Source of the DNA: Acidimicrobiales bacterium MED-G01
GTDB lineage: Bacteria; Actinomycetota; Acidimicrobiia; Acidimicrobiales; Poriferisodalaceae
Length of the DNA stretch: 56,010 bases
Assembly: GCA_002457435.1 (NCBI GenBank)
Contig: NTLA01000013.1
Span: forward strand, 1-56,010
Direction of reading: 5' to 3'
The position numbers and the translations under genes were made by a program. Below are positions 26,897-34,782 of the stretch, piece after piece. Numbering within the stretch: the stretch's first letter is position 1; the number at the start of each line of letters is the position of its first letter. Below the pieces are notes generated by a model, which saw nothing but the letters and a program-made list of their open reading frames with translations, was not told the origin of the DNA and ran no database searches.

Positions 26897-27313
26897 ATGG
26901 ACATAGACCTTGCTGACCGATTGGAACTTCACGAACTACCAGGACGTTACGGTGACGCTATCGACGACCGAAATTGGGACCGATTAAGGCGAATCTTTAC
27001 AGACGACGCAGTTTTCGATCTCACTGGCGTTGGGTCACGGCGCCTCGAAGGCCTCGACGACATCGTGCACTTCATGAACGTGGAGGCTGCACACCCTAAA
27101 ACCCACATGATGACCAATATCTACGTCGACGTCGCTGAAGACACTGTGACAATGAACTTTCGGATCGTGGCTCTACTGGGAAAAGGTTTTGTAGGCACAG
27201 CTTCCTACTACGACCATGTCGTGAAAACGGCCGACGGTTGGCGAGTCAAACATAGGGAATGCATGATCCACCGCCGCGACAAGCTCGACGCTCCATGTGA
27301 TGACAACGAGTAG
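26897..27313 (+). CDS. SnoaL/NTF2-like domain protein
   Basis: A 138-residue single-domain protein. It opens LADRLELHELPGRYGDAIDD then NWDRLRRIFTDDAVFDL, the usual N-terminal helices of the SnoaL_4 subgroup, with TDDAVFD entering the cone. Cone-shaped NTF2 folds act as isomerases, dehydratases, ester hydrolases or small-ligand binders. No catalytic set is certain here. It ends the co-directional run 21.3-27.3 kb and lies 40 bp after the PhyH gene, possibly acting on its product. Confidence 0.78.
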   Translation: MDIDLADRLELHELPGRYGDAIDDRNWDRLRRIFTDDAVFDLTGVGSRRLEGLDDIVHFMNVEAAHPKTHMMTNIYVDVAEDTVTMNFRIVALLGKGFVGTASYYDHVVKTADGWRVKHRECMIHRRDKLDAPCDDNE

Positions 27314-27343
27314 GTGAGCTACACAACCGGGACTAGCTACCTA
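27311..27343. terminator. Imperfect hairpin between convergent genes
   Basis: TAGGTGAGCTA (27311-27321) and TAGCTACCTA (27334-27343) pair as 10 bp with one bulged base across a 12-base loop. The hairpin starts on the SnoaL-like stop codon and lies between two convergent genes, so a bidirectional terminator is plausible; no clear T-tract follows. Confidence 0.4.
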
Positions 27344-27344
27344 A

Positions 27345-28508
27345 TCAGCCAGTAAAGCTAGCTATCCGGCGACAGGCTTCTTCTAGCTGCAGGTCATCAA
27401 CCCCATAGGAAATTCGCACCCATCCTCTCGAAGTCGCGCCAAAGGCACCGGCATCGAGCACCGAAACGCCCGTTGCCCGATACAGATCCCACGCGAAATC
27501 GTTTGCATCGGCGTTATGGGCTCGGACGTCGGCCATCAAAAACATTCCGGCTTCTGGGACGAGAACGGGCAGATCGCTTGCCCGGCTCAGTTCTTTCACC
27601 ACAAGATCTCGTCGAGCACGATAGATAGCTCGCGCTGTTTCTGTTTCTTCGGCTCCTTCGCGCAACGCTACGTCCGCCGCTTCCATGACAAACCCTGGCA
27701 GGCCGTACAGGTTGATTAAGGCCATTTGTCGTAGATGGTTTCCTAATTCAGGAGGGCCTACCGCCCAGCCGCATCGCCAACCGGTCATCGCATAAGACTT
27801 GGACACACTGCTTACGGTGACCGTGCGCTCCAGCATCCCCGGCAGCCCGGCAATTGAATGATGAACTCCGTCGAACACAAGGTCGCTGTACACCTCATCG
27901 ACTACAACCCACAAGTCGTTGCTGACAGCTACCCGAGATATAGCCTCCAACTCATCTCCGTTGAGCGCCACGCCCGTCGGGTTCGATGGGTTGGAGAACA
28001 CAATACCTCGAGTCGCTGGGGTGACCGCTCGCTCGATCGCATCGACATCTGGCCTGAAGCCTGTCGCAGCAGGTTGTTCTACACGGACTTGCTGAGCTCC
28101 CGTGCTAGCGATACAAGCTTCGTATGTGACGTATGCGGGATCCAACACGATCACTTCGTCACCATGACCGAATAGGCATCGACAAGCCGAATAAAAAGCA
28201 TTTTGAGTGCCAGCCAGTACCGTCACCCATTCAGGTTCTATCTCGACACCTGCCGAGCGCGAAATCTTGTTAGCTATTGATGCTCTTAACGAATGGCGGC
28301 CTTCTAGTTCTGTGTAGTGAGTGTCGCCTTTGCGCAGCGCGTCCACGGCTGCATCGACAACAAAGCCAGGTGTCTCTAGGTCCGGATCTCCGATACTCAA
28401 AACAATTACATCTTCGCCTCGATCCAAGGCGAGCCGAGATTCGGTCAGAATTTCCCAGGCCTGAGCTCCTTCTCCACCCAGCAGATCAACAAACGGCGCA
28501 AACTTCAT
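27345..28508 (-). CDS. Class I aminotransferase (aspartate-type)
   Basis: From ATG 28508 the protein has 387 residues (an upstream in-frame start at 28541 would add 11). VIVLSIGDPD, FSNPSNPTGVALNG, VDEVYSDLVFDG and SVSKSYAMTGWRCGWAVG form the full fold-type I set, the last with the Schiff-base lysine. WVRISYGVDD ends the domain. It resembles the aspartate/glutamate transaminase subgroup I-gamma. It is divergent from a P450 52-86 bp away and convergent with the NTF2-like gene. Confidence 0.88.
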   Translation of the reverse strand: MKFAPFVDLLGGEGAQAWEILTESRLALDRGEDVIVLSIGDPDLETPGFVVDAAVDALRKGDTHYTELEGRHSLRASIANKISRSAGVEIEPEWVTVLAGTQNAFYSACRCLFGHGDEVIVLDPAYVTYEACIASTGAQQVRVEQPAATGFRPDVDAIERAVTPATRGIVFSNPSNPTGVALNGDELEAISRVAVSNDLWVVVDEVYSDLVFDGVHHSIAGLPGMLERTVTVSSVSKSYAMTGWRCGWAVGPPELGNHLRQMALINLYGLPGFVMEAADVALREGAEETETARAIYRARRDLVVKELSRASDLPVLVPEAGMFLMADVRAHNADANDFAWDLYRATGVSVLDAGAFGATSRGWVRISYGVDDLQLEEACRRIASFTG

Positions 28509-28593
28509 CGGCCGAAGGGTAGTCCCCCTCGCTAATCTCAACTGAAATATTTGGCTACGATCTAGGTGTCCATCTTTAGCTGCCGGCAGGATA

Positions 28594-29799
28594 ATGACTG
28601 AACCAATTAACCGAGAACCCGTTGATGACTGGCATTCTGATCTCGATCATTTTGATCCTGAATTCGTAGCTGATCCCTACCCCATATATGAGGAACTCCG
28701 AGGGCAATGTCCAGTCGCCCACAGCGATCGGTACGGGGGCATGACGTGGCTAACCAAGGCCAGTGATGTCACGGCCGCCGCGAACGCCACTGAAATATTT
28801 AGCAGTCGACGCACCATCATTAGCGAAATACCCACTGACAGGCGCGGACTGGTACTGCCTCCAATCAACATTGATCCTCCTGAGCACACCGAACATCGGC
28901 GCCTTTTGCTCCCATTTTTCACACCGAAGGCAACAGCTGAGTGGGAACCTACGATCAGAGAAATCTGTTCGGGACTGTTAAGCGGACTGCAGGGACAAAC
29001 CGAATTCGACGCCGCTGTTAAGTACGCTCAGGAAATTCCAGGTGATGTGACTGCACGCATGCTGGGAGTCCCGCTAGAGGACACTCCTCGGTTTCGGGCA
29101 TGGCTGCACGATTTATTGGAAGTCGGGCCGACCAATCCGACAGTGCAACGAGACACCACGAACGAAATGATGGCTTATCTTCTCGAACTGACTCGTGAAC
29201 GTCGCGCCGACCACAAAGATGGTGACGTAGTCCAATACCTCCTAGATCAGAGAATGGATGGTGAGGAGCTCAGTGACGATGAGATAGCTAAAACTCTGTT
29301 TCTGTTGCTGATAGCAGGAGTCGACACCACTTGGTCTGCGATCGGTTCTTCATTACTGCATCTTGCAACACATCCTGAAGATCGACGGCGCATCGCACAC
29401 AACAAGGAACTCGTTCCTACCGCCGTAGAAGAATTTTTGAGAGCGTATTCGCCTGTATTCATCGCTCGAGTAACTCAAGAGGACACGGAGGTTTCAGGTT
29501 GCCCCGTTAATGCCGGTGAGTGGACCGTGCTGGCGTTTCCTTCAGCAAATCGAGATCCCGAATTTTTTGATCGCCCTGACGAAGTCCTCATCGACAGAGA
29601 AGAAAACCGTCATTCGGCGTTCGGCCTTGGGGCGCATCGGTGCCTCGGTTCGAATCTAGCCCGATTGGAAATGCAAATCGCCTTGGAAATGTGGATGGAC
29701 CAATTCCCAGACTTCGAATTGGTAGATCCAGCGGCCGTCAACTACAGCGCTGGTCACGTGAGGGGTCCCCGCTCAATTCCCATCAGAATCCTGGGTTGA
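28594..29799 (+). CDS. Cytochrome P450 (bacterial class I type)
   Basis: A 401-residue soluble P450. The oxygen-binding I-helix reads AGVDTTWSAIG, the K-helix ExxR is in EEFLRAYSP, and the heme loop FGLGAHRCLGSNLARLE supplies the cysteine thiolate. No membrane anchor is present, so it is cytosolic and needs ferredoxin and ferredoxin reductase, neither of which is encoded in this window. It is clearly related to the second P450 at 47.5-48.7 kb: both have DTTWS, LLHLATH, PTAVEEFLRAYSP and NRDPE blocks. Substrate not predictable. Confidence 0.94.
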   Translation: MTEPINREPVDDWHSDLDHFDPEFVADPYPIYEELRGQCPVAHSDRYGGMTWLTKASDVTAAANATEIFSSRRTIISEIPTDRRGLVLPPINIDPPEHTEHRRLLLPFFTPKATAEWEPTIREICSGLLSGLQGQTEFDAAVKYAQEIPGDVTARMLGVPLEDTPRFRAWLHDLLEVGPTNPTVQRDTTNEMMAYLLELTRERRADHKDGDVVQYLLDQRMDGEELSDDEIAKTLFLLLIAGVDTTWSAIGSSLLHLATHPEDRRRIAHNKELVPTAVEEFLRAYSPVFIARVTQEDTEVSGCPVNAGEWTVLAFPSANRDPEFFDRPDEVLIDREENRHSAFGLGAHRCLGSNLARLEMQIALEMWMDQFPDFELVDPAAVNYSAGHVRGPRSIPIRILG

Positions 29800-29834
29800 G
29801 TCCGCCTCAGCGTCATCATCGCAAACCACCCAAC

Positions 29835-31076
29835 TCATTCGGTCGTTTGGACGGCGGTGTTTACAAGCGATATTCCGTAAAGTCCAACCACAACGACGGT
29901 TGCGACTCCCATAATCACGATCGTCAAGCGAAGACCAATGATTTCCGCTGCCGCTCCCAAAGGTGCTGCCGCGATTCCGAATCCAGCCCACGCAAGTTGC
30001 ATCAAAGACTGCACCCGTCCATGGTAAGAATCGTCCGATATCACCATGGAACGACTACTCGTCAGAACCATGAAGCCGTTGGTAGCGAAACCAAGAACCA
30101 CAATTATCAACAACGCAGCGAGATAATTCGGCGCTAGTCCGAACGCAATTACCCCAATCCCAAATGCGATGCCGCAGTAGACCAACAACATTTGCGCATT
30201 AGGCCCATCCGCGCGCGAAGCTACGAACGCTGTGATCAGAACGGCGCCTGCTGCCGACGCTGTTGTCAGAAATCCGACATGGCTTTCTGACAAGCCCATC
30301 TGTCCTTCCACCAAGGCCGGCAAGAAGGCCACATAATTGAACCCAACCATGATCGCGATAGTCGTCGTCAAGATAAGGCGCCGTAACTCAGGCTTACCTC
30401 GCACATAGCGGAGTCCATCCCGAATCTCATCAAGGGGGCGCTGTTGAGAGGGGTTTGACGGTTCCAATCGTGGTAAACGAGCCGTCAATAGCGTCGACAC
30501 AACCGAAAAGACCGCGGCAACTAGGTAGGCCCCACCTATGCCAATGGTCGCCACTCCAGCAAGAACTCCCGCGGCAGCAGGAGCGAACAACCGAGTCAAA
30601 CTCATCGACATAGACGTCAAACTGATTGCGTTACCCAGCTGGGCACGTCCGACTAATTCAGCCGACGTCGACACTCTCGCCGGTCCGATAAGTCCAAACA
30701 TGGCTCCTTGAATAAGACTCGCCACCATCAGCATCCAGAAACGGGCGTTGCCGGACACAGCTGCCAAACCCATTCCTGCCGCTGCTAGGGCGATTATTCC
30801 TTGCCCAAAAACTAAGAGCGAACGTTTGGGCCAACGATCAGCCAACACTCCGCCTACCGGCGTGAAAATCAAAAGCCCCATCCCGAACGCTAGGTATACG
30901 ACACCTAAACCACTTTCCCGTTCAGTCAGATCCCAGGCCAACAAACCCCGAAGAAGGAACTGCATCTGCACGCCGAGATAGGAATACACACCACTCCACC
31001 AAAACAGCCGGAAGGTTGGCACCCGCAGAGACGAGAAGGTAGCGGAACCATTTTCCTCTGGTCTCGGGACAGTCAC
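29835..31076 (-). CDS. MFS transporter (MFS_3/enterobactin-exporter-like)
   Basis: A 413-residue membrane protein with twelve likely transmembrane helices and GTG start. The N-terminal FRLFWWSGVYSYLGVQMQ and GGVLADRWPKRSLLV (the loop 2-3 motif of the major facilitator superfamily) fit the MFS_3 drug/siderophore-exporter branch. A central cytosolic loop (RLEPSNPSQQRPLDEIRDGL) separates the halves. It would export a small molecule by proton antiport; substrate unknown. It is divergent from the thiolase operon. Confidence 0.86.
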   Translation of the reverse strand: MTVPRPEENGSATFSSLRVPTFRLFWWSGVYSYLGVQMQFLLRGLLAWDLTERESGLGVVYLAFGMGLLIFTPVGGVLADRWPKRSLLVFGQGIIALAAAGMGLAAVSGNARFWMLMVASLIQGAMFGLIGPARVSTSAELVGRAQLGNAISLTSMSMSLTRLFAPAAAGVLAGVATIGIGGAYLVAAVFSVVSTLLTARLPRLEPSNPSQQRPLDEIRDGLRYVRGKPELRRLILTTTIAIMVGFNYVAFLPALVEGQMGLSESHVGFLTTASAAGAVLITAFVASRADGPNAQMLLVYCGIAFGIGVIAFGLAPNYLAALLIIVVLGFATNGFMVLTSSRSMVISDDSYHGRVQSLMQLAWAGFGIAAAPLGAAAEIIGLRLTIVIMGVATVVVVGLYGISLVNTAVQTTE

Positions 31077-31141
31077 ATGTGCAAAGTAGCGCTCTGAGTT
31101 AGCCGACGCGGCGTATCACGATCTACGATTCAGTATCGAAA

Positions 31142-31160
31142 TTCGGAGTACCATTCCGAA
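31142..31160. promoter_or_regulatory. Candidate operator palindrome upstream of the thiolase gene
   Basis: TTCGGA (31142-31147) and TCCGAA (31155-31160) are inverted half-sites with a 7-base spacer, centred about 33 bp upstream of the thiolase ATG, in the divergent gap with the MFS gene. The arrangement fits a dimeric repressor site such as TetR type, though no regulator gene is nearby. Confidence 0.35.
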
Positions 31161-31183
31161 CGGCCCCCATTAGGAGTAGACCT

Positions 31184-32353
31184 ATGAGAGAAGCAGTCAT
31201 CGTTGATGCGGTAAGAACCCCAGGCGGAAAACGGAATGGCAAACTGCAGGACTGGCACGCAGTCGACCTGGCAGCTCACGTGTTGAAAGCCCTCGAACAA
31301 CGAACTGGTATAGACCCATCAATTGTTGACGACGTCATCATGGGATGCGTCATGCAAGTAGGCGAACAGTCATTGAACATCGGTCGAAACGCAGTCCTCG
31401 CTGCCGGATGGCCAGAATCGGTGCCAGCGACAACAGTTGATCGACAATGCGGGTCAAGTCAGCAAGCCTTACATTTTGCAGCACAAGGCGTAATAGCAGG
31501 CGCTTACGACGTCGCCGTCGCAGCAGGTGTCGAGGTAATGACGCGCACCCCAATGGGAGCAAGCGTTGTGAAGGGCATGGGATTCCCCTTCAGCGAAACC
31601 ATGCAAAACCGTTACGAAGAAACCGGCTTGCCCCCTCAAGGCATCGGCGCTGAAATGATCGCCGACGAATACGGCTTCACACGCGAAGACCTCGACGCTT
31701 TCGGCGCCGAAAGTCAGCGGCGCGCGGCTGTCGCTACGGCAGAAGGACGCTTCGACAATGAAATTGTCCCAGTACCCATCGAAGTAGACGGCAACACCGA
31801 AATGATGACCGCAGACGAGGGAATCCGCCATGACACCACCGCTGATTCGCTTTCGAAGTTAAATCCCGCATTTCGCGAAGATGGAAAGGTGACGGCCGGT
31901 AACTCCAGCCAAATCACTGATGGAGCATCAGCCGTTCTAGTAATGAGCGCTGAGAAAGCCGCCGAGCTGGGCCTTCGCCCACGAGCGAAATTCCATAGCT
32001 TCGCTCTCGCCGGTGCCGACCCAGTAACGATGTTGAAGGGACCGATTCCCGCAACGGAAAAAGTCATGGCACGTTCAGGTCTAACGCTGGAAGACATTGA
32101 TCTCTTCGAAGTCAACGAAGCCTTCGCCTCTGTTGTCCTCGCCTGGCAAAAGGAGCACGGCACGGACCTGAGCAGAACCAATGTCAACGGTGGTGCCATC
32201 GCTCTGGGGCATCCTCTCGGATGTTCTGGCACCAAACTGATGGCAACTCTACTCAACGAATTAGAGCGGACAGGAGGCAAATACGGCCTCCAAACCATGT
32301 GTGAAGGCGGGGGCATGGCGAACGCGACGATTATTGAAAGGCTGGGTGCCTAA
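31184..32353 (+). CDS. Acetyl-CoA C-acyltransferase (thiolase)
   Basis: A 389-residue thiolase. VDRQCGSSQQALHFAAQ holds the acyl-accepting cysteine near residue 88. NVNGGAIALGHPLGCSG provides the catalytic histidine, and CEGGGMANA the second cysteine. It catalyses thiolytic cleavage of 3-ketoacyl-CoA, or the reverse condensation. AGGAG lies 7 bases before the ATG. The stop and the next gene's start share a base (TAATG), so thiolase and SDR form an operon, consistent with a 3-hydroxyacyl-CoA dehydrogenase/thiolase pair. Confidence 0.93.
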   Translation: MREAVIVDAVRTPGGKRNGKLQDWHAVDLAAHVLKALEQRTGIDPSIVDDVIMGCVMQVGEQSLNIGRNAVLAAGWPESVPATTVDRQCGSSQQALHFAAQGVIAGAYDVAVAAGVEVMTRTPMGASVVKGMGFPFSETMQNRYEETGLPPQGIGAEMIADEYGFTREDLDAFGAESQRRAAVATAEGRFDNEIVPVPIEVDGNTEMMTADEGIRHDTTADSLSKLNPAFREDGKVTAGNSSQITDGASAVLVMSAEKAAELGLRPRAKFHSFALAGADPVTMLKGPIPATEKVMARSGLTLEDIDLFEVNEAFASVVLAWQKEHGTDLSRTNVNGGAIALGHPLGCSGTKLMATLLNELERTGGKYGLQTMCEGGGMANATIIERLGA

Positions 32354-33132
32354 TGCCGCGAATGAACCTTCAGGCAAGCTCTTCCATCGTCACCGGTGGA
32401 GCATCGGGTATCGGCGAAGCAGCTGCCCGCCAACTAGCAGAAGCCGGCTCTCGTGTGGTTATTGCCGACCTTCAAGAAGATAAGGGCCAAGCAGTCGCTT
32501 CGGAACTAGGCGGCTTGTTCGTGAAGTGCGATGTTTCAAATGTCGAGGACGCTCAGTCAGCCGTCGCTGCAGCCTCGGAAATGGGCCCTCTACGCGCTCT
32601 TGTGAACTCCGCTGGACTAGGAAGAGCAGCTAGAACCATCGACCGAAACAACGTGCCAGCCGATCTTGGCCAATTTGAATTCGTAATAAAAATAAATCTC
32701 CTAGGTACGTACAACATGTTGGCTCAATCAGCCGCAGCCATGGCACAAACCGAACCTGTTGATCAGGACGGTTCAAGGGGCGCGATAGTGAACATGGCCT
32801 CGGCTGCAGCCTTCGACGGGCAAATCGGTCAGGCTGCCTACTCCGCCTCCAAAGGCGGAGTAGTGGGTATGACCCTGCCAGTAGCCCGTGACCTGTCGGC
32901 AACCGGTATTCGGGTCAACACCATTGCCCCAGGTTTGATCGATACTCCGATCTACGGCGAAGGGGAACAATCCGACCAGTTCAAGGCACACCTGGGTGAA
33001 AGTGTCCTTTTCCCCAAACGCCTCGGCTACGGGGAGGAACTGGCATTCATGGTCATGGAGTGCATCACTAATCCATACATGAACGGAGAAACCATCCGTT
33101 GCGACGGCGGCATCAGAATGCCACCCCGTTAA
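32353..33132 (+). CDS. SDR, probable 3-hydroxyacyl-CoA dehydrogenase type
   Basis: A 259-residue short-chain dehydrogenase. TGGASGIGEAAAR is the NAD-binding motif near residue 15, NSAG follows, and YSASKGG has the catalytic Tyr and Lys. The insertion before the catalytic loop and the IAPGLIDTPIYG ending resemble HSD17B10-type 3-hydroxy-2-methylbutyryl-CoA dehydrogenases. It begins within the thiolase stop, so a beta-oxidation step directly before the thiolase is likely. Specificity is inferred from context. Confidence 0.88.
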   Translation: MPRMNLQASSSIVTGGASGIGEAAARQLAEAGSRVVIADLQEDKGQAVASELGGLFVKCDVSNVEDAQSAVAAASEMGPLRALVNSAGLGRAARTIDRNNVPADLGQFEFVIKINLLGTYNMLAQSAAAMAQTEPVDQDGSRGAIVNMASAAAFDGQIGQAAYSASKGGVVGMTLPVARDLSATGIRVNTIAPGLIDTPIYGEGEQSDQFKAHLGESVLFPKRLGYGEELAFMVMECITNPYMNGETIRCDGGIRMPPR

Positions 33133-33143
33133 AACTGAGCTCG

Positions 33144-33923
33144 TTAATCAACTGATCGGATAAATTTCGACACTTCTGCATTGAAGTCCGTCGGTTTTTC
33201 TTGGTTGGCAAGATGTCCAGCAGCTTCGACATGCACAAGAGTTGAGTTCGGAATACCTTCTGCTAGCTGAGCCGACAACTTGGGTGGTGTGACGCGATCT
33301 TCCTCTCCGCATATGACAAGAGTTGGCGTTTCAATCGATGACAAGAGATTCCGATGGTCAGCTTCTGCCATAGAATTACACGCCCACTGGTAAGAGGGCA
33401 TTCGAATAGAGTCCGCGAACAAGCGCTGGACGTTCTCCACGACCTCAGAGGGTGTTGCTTCTGCAACCAAAAGCGGCGCACGTTGCTCAGCAAATTCAGC
33501 AGCTCCTAATTCGGTCAGAGTTGCTGCTCTGCTGCGCATAGCTTCAGCCTGTTTTGAACTGGTTCCGGACCCTACGCTTGAATCAGCCAGTATGAGCGCT
33601 TTGACTAAATCCGGGTTACGAAGAGCCAGACGAGTTGCCGTAACCCCGCCCCACGAAACCCCGAGCACTATTGACCGCTCATATCCCAAAGACCGGATCA
33701 AATCTGCTGCTGCGTCAGCCCATCCATCTATACCCGGCTCATCTACTGGGTCGGGTGAGTATCTGTATCCAGGGGCATCCCAAGCCACCAGCCGGTGCTC
33801 CAGCCGGTCTGCGAGGTCTCGCTGAGGCAGAAAGGCATCGGCACATGAACCAATCCCGTGCATGCAAAAAATGAGATCGTTACTTTCATGCCCGTGTGAC
33901 CAATAGAACGGTACGTCTTGCAT
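33144..33923 (-). CDS. Alpha/beta hydrolase
   Basis: A 259-residue hydrolase from ATG 33923 (the frame extends to 33998, into the upstream lactonase). FCMHGIGSCADAF is the oxyanion-hole HG segment, LGVSWGGVTA is the nucleophile elbow (Gly-Val-Ser-Trp-Gly), CGEEDRVTP carries the acid, and VEAAGHLANQEKP the histidine. The set fits esterase or lactone/enol-lactone hydrolase. It is last in a three-gene minus-strand unit with an SMP-30 lactonase and a Baeyer-Villiger monooxygenase, so hydrolysis of the ester or lactone product is a reasonable guess. Confidence 0.87.
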   Translation of the reverse strand: MQDVPFYWSHGHESNDLIFCMHGIGSCADAFLPQRDLADRLEHRLVAWDAPGYRYSPDPVDEPGIDGWADAAADLIRSLGYERSIVLGVSWGGVTATRLALRNPDLVKALILADSSVGSGTSSKQAEAMRSRAATLTELGAAEFAEQRAPLLVAEATPSEVVENVQRLFADSIRMPSYQWACNSMAEADHRNLLSSIETPTLVICGEEDRVTPPKLSAQLAEGIPNSTLVHVEAAGHLANQEKPTDFNAEVSKFIRSVD

Positions 33924-33960
33924 TGTTAATACCCTAATAACGCTTCCGGGATGAGGGGCT

Positions 33961-34782
33961 TCAAATAGTGGCTTGAGCGACGGGGACTCCGGAAACATCG
34001 ACTCTTGTTCGATATATGCAGCCTCCCAACGGACTCTGACCTCCCGTAACTACATACAAGTCCCTATGATCCGATCCGCCGAAGCACAGACTGGTGACCA
34101 TCGGGTCGGGGATGGTGACATAGATATCTTCGCTCCCATCAGGTGTGTAGCGTTGAACCTTCCCACCACTCGGCTGCGCTACCCACACGCCTCCTTCGAC
34201 ATCGACTGCAAGACCATCGGTCGCGTTAGCGCGGTCCTCAACAAAAACCCTTTTGCCAGTCACCGAGTCGCCGTCTACGTCTGAAACCCAAACCCTTCCC
34301 GGCAAACTGTCCGCGTGATAGAGCAAGGATTCATCCGGAGAAAATCCAATTCCATTAGTAAGCAATACTCCGTCATACATTTCCGTCGCCTCACCTTCAG
34401 GACCCAGTCGCCATAATTCGCCGCCTGGGTTCTCGGCGCCCTCTTCGAACGGATCAATTTTTAACGACCCGACATACACACGGCCTAACGAGTCGGTGTG
34501 AAGGTCATTGAAACCCGGGAACCCTGGATCAAACAGGACACGTATTTCACCATCGTTCACATGTTGAATATTTCGTCCGCCGACGATCAGGCCGCCGTCA
34601 CGGTGAAAAACCATTCCGCCCACCCCTCGGCGCTTCGGAATCACTGTTTCGATCTCTCCATTGGGTAATCGCCTGTAGACACCACCATTTGGCACGTCGG
34701 AAAAGTAAAGTCGATCGTTTTCATCGACTCGGGGTGCTTCGATGAGTCCCCACCCCTCGGTTAGCAGCTCAAGTTCATTCAC
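33961..34782 (-). CDS. SMP-30/gluconolactonase-like protein
   Basis: A 273-residue beta-propeller lactonase-like protein with GTG start. WGLIEAPRVDENDRLYFSDV supplies the first metal-binding glutamate, with further typical blades at HTDSLGRVYVGS, LLTNGIGFSPDE and ADSLPGRVWVSD (metal-site Asn and Asp). Members bind Ca2+ or Zn2+ and hydrolyse lactones or phosphotriesters. Its GTGA start overlaps the stop of the upstream monooxygenase by 4 bp, a tight coupling suggesting it hydrolyses a lactone made by that enzyme. It is distantly similar to the second SMP-30 protein at 49.7-50.6 kb. Confidence 0.88.
   Translation of the reverse strand: MNELELLTEGWGLIEAPRVDENDRLYFSDVPNGGVYRRLPNGEIETVIPKRRGVGGMVFHRDGGLIVGGRNIQHVNDGEIRVLFDPGFPGFNDLHTDSLGRVYVGSLKIDPFEEGAENPGGELWRLGPEGEATEMYDGVLLTNGIGFSPDESLLYHADSLPGRVWVSDVDGDSVTGKRVFVEDRANATDGLAVDVEGGVWVAQPSGGKVQRYTPDGSEDIYVTIPDPMVTSLCFGGSDHRDLYVVTGGQSPLGGCIYRTRVDVSGVPVAQATI

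Noticed and set aside
31714-32316. A 200-codon open frame antisense to the thiolase
   Set aside because: It lies entirely within the well-supported thiolase and shows no domain motif.
33924-33998. N-terminal extension of the alpha/beta hydrolase
   Set aside because: The extension overlaps the upstream lactonase coding sequence; ATG 33923 gives a normal hydrolase start.
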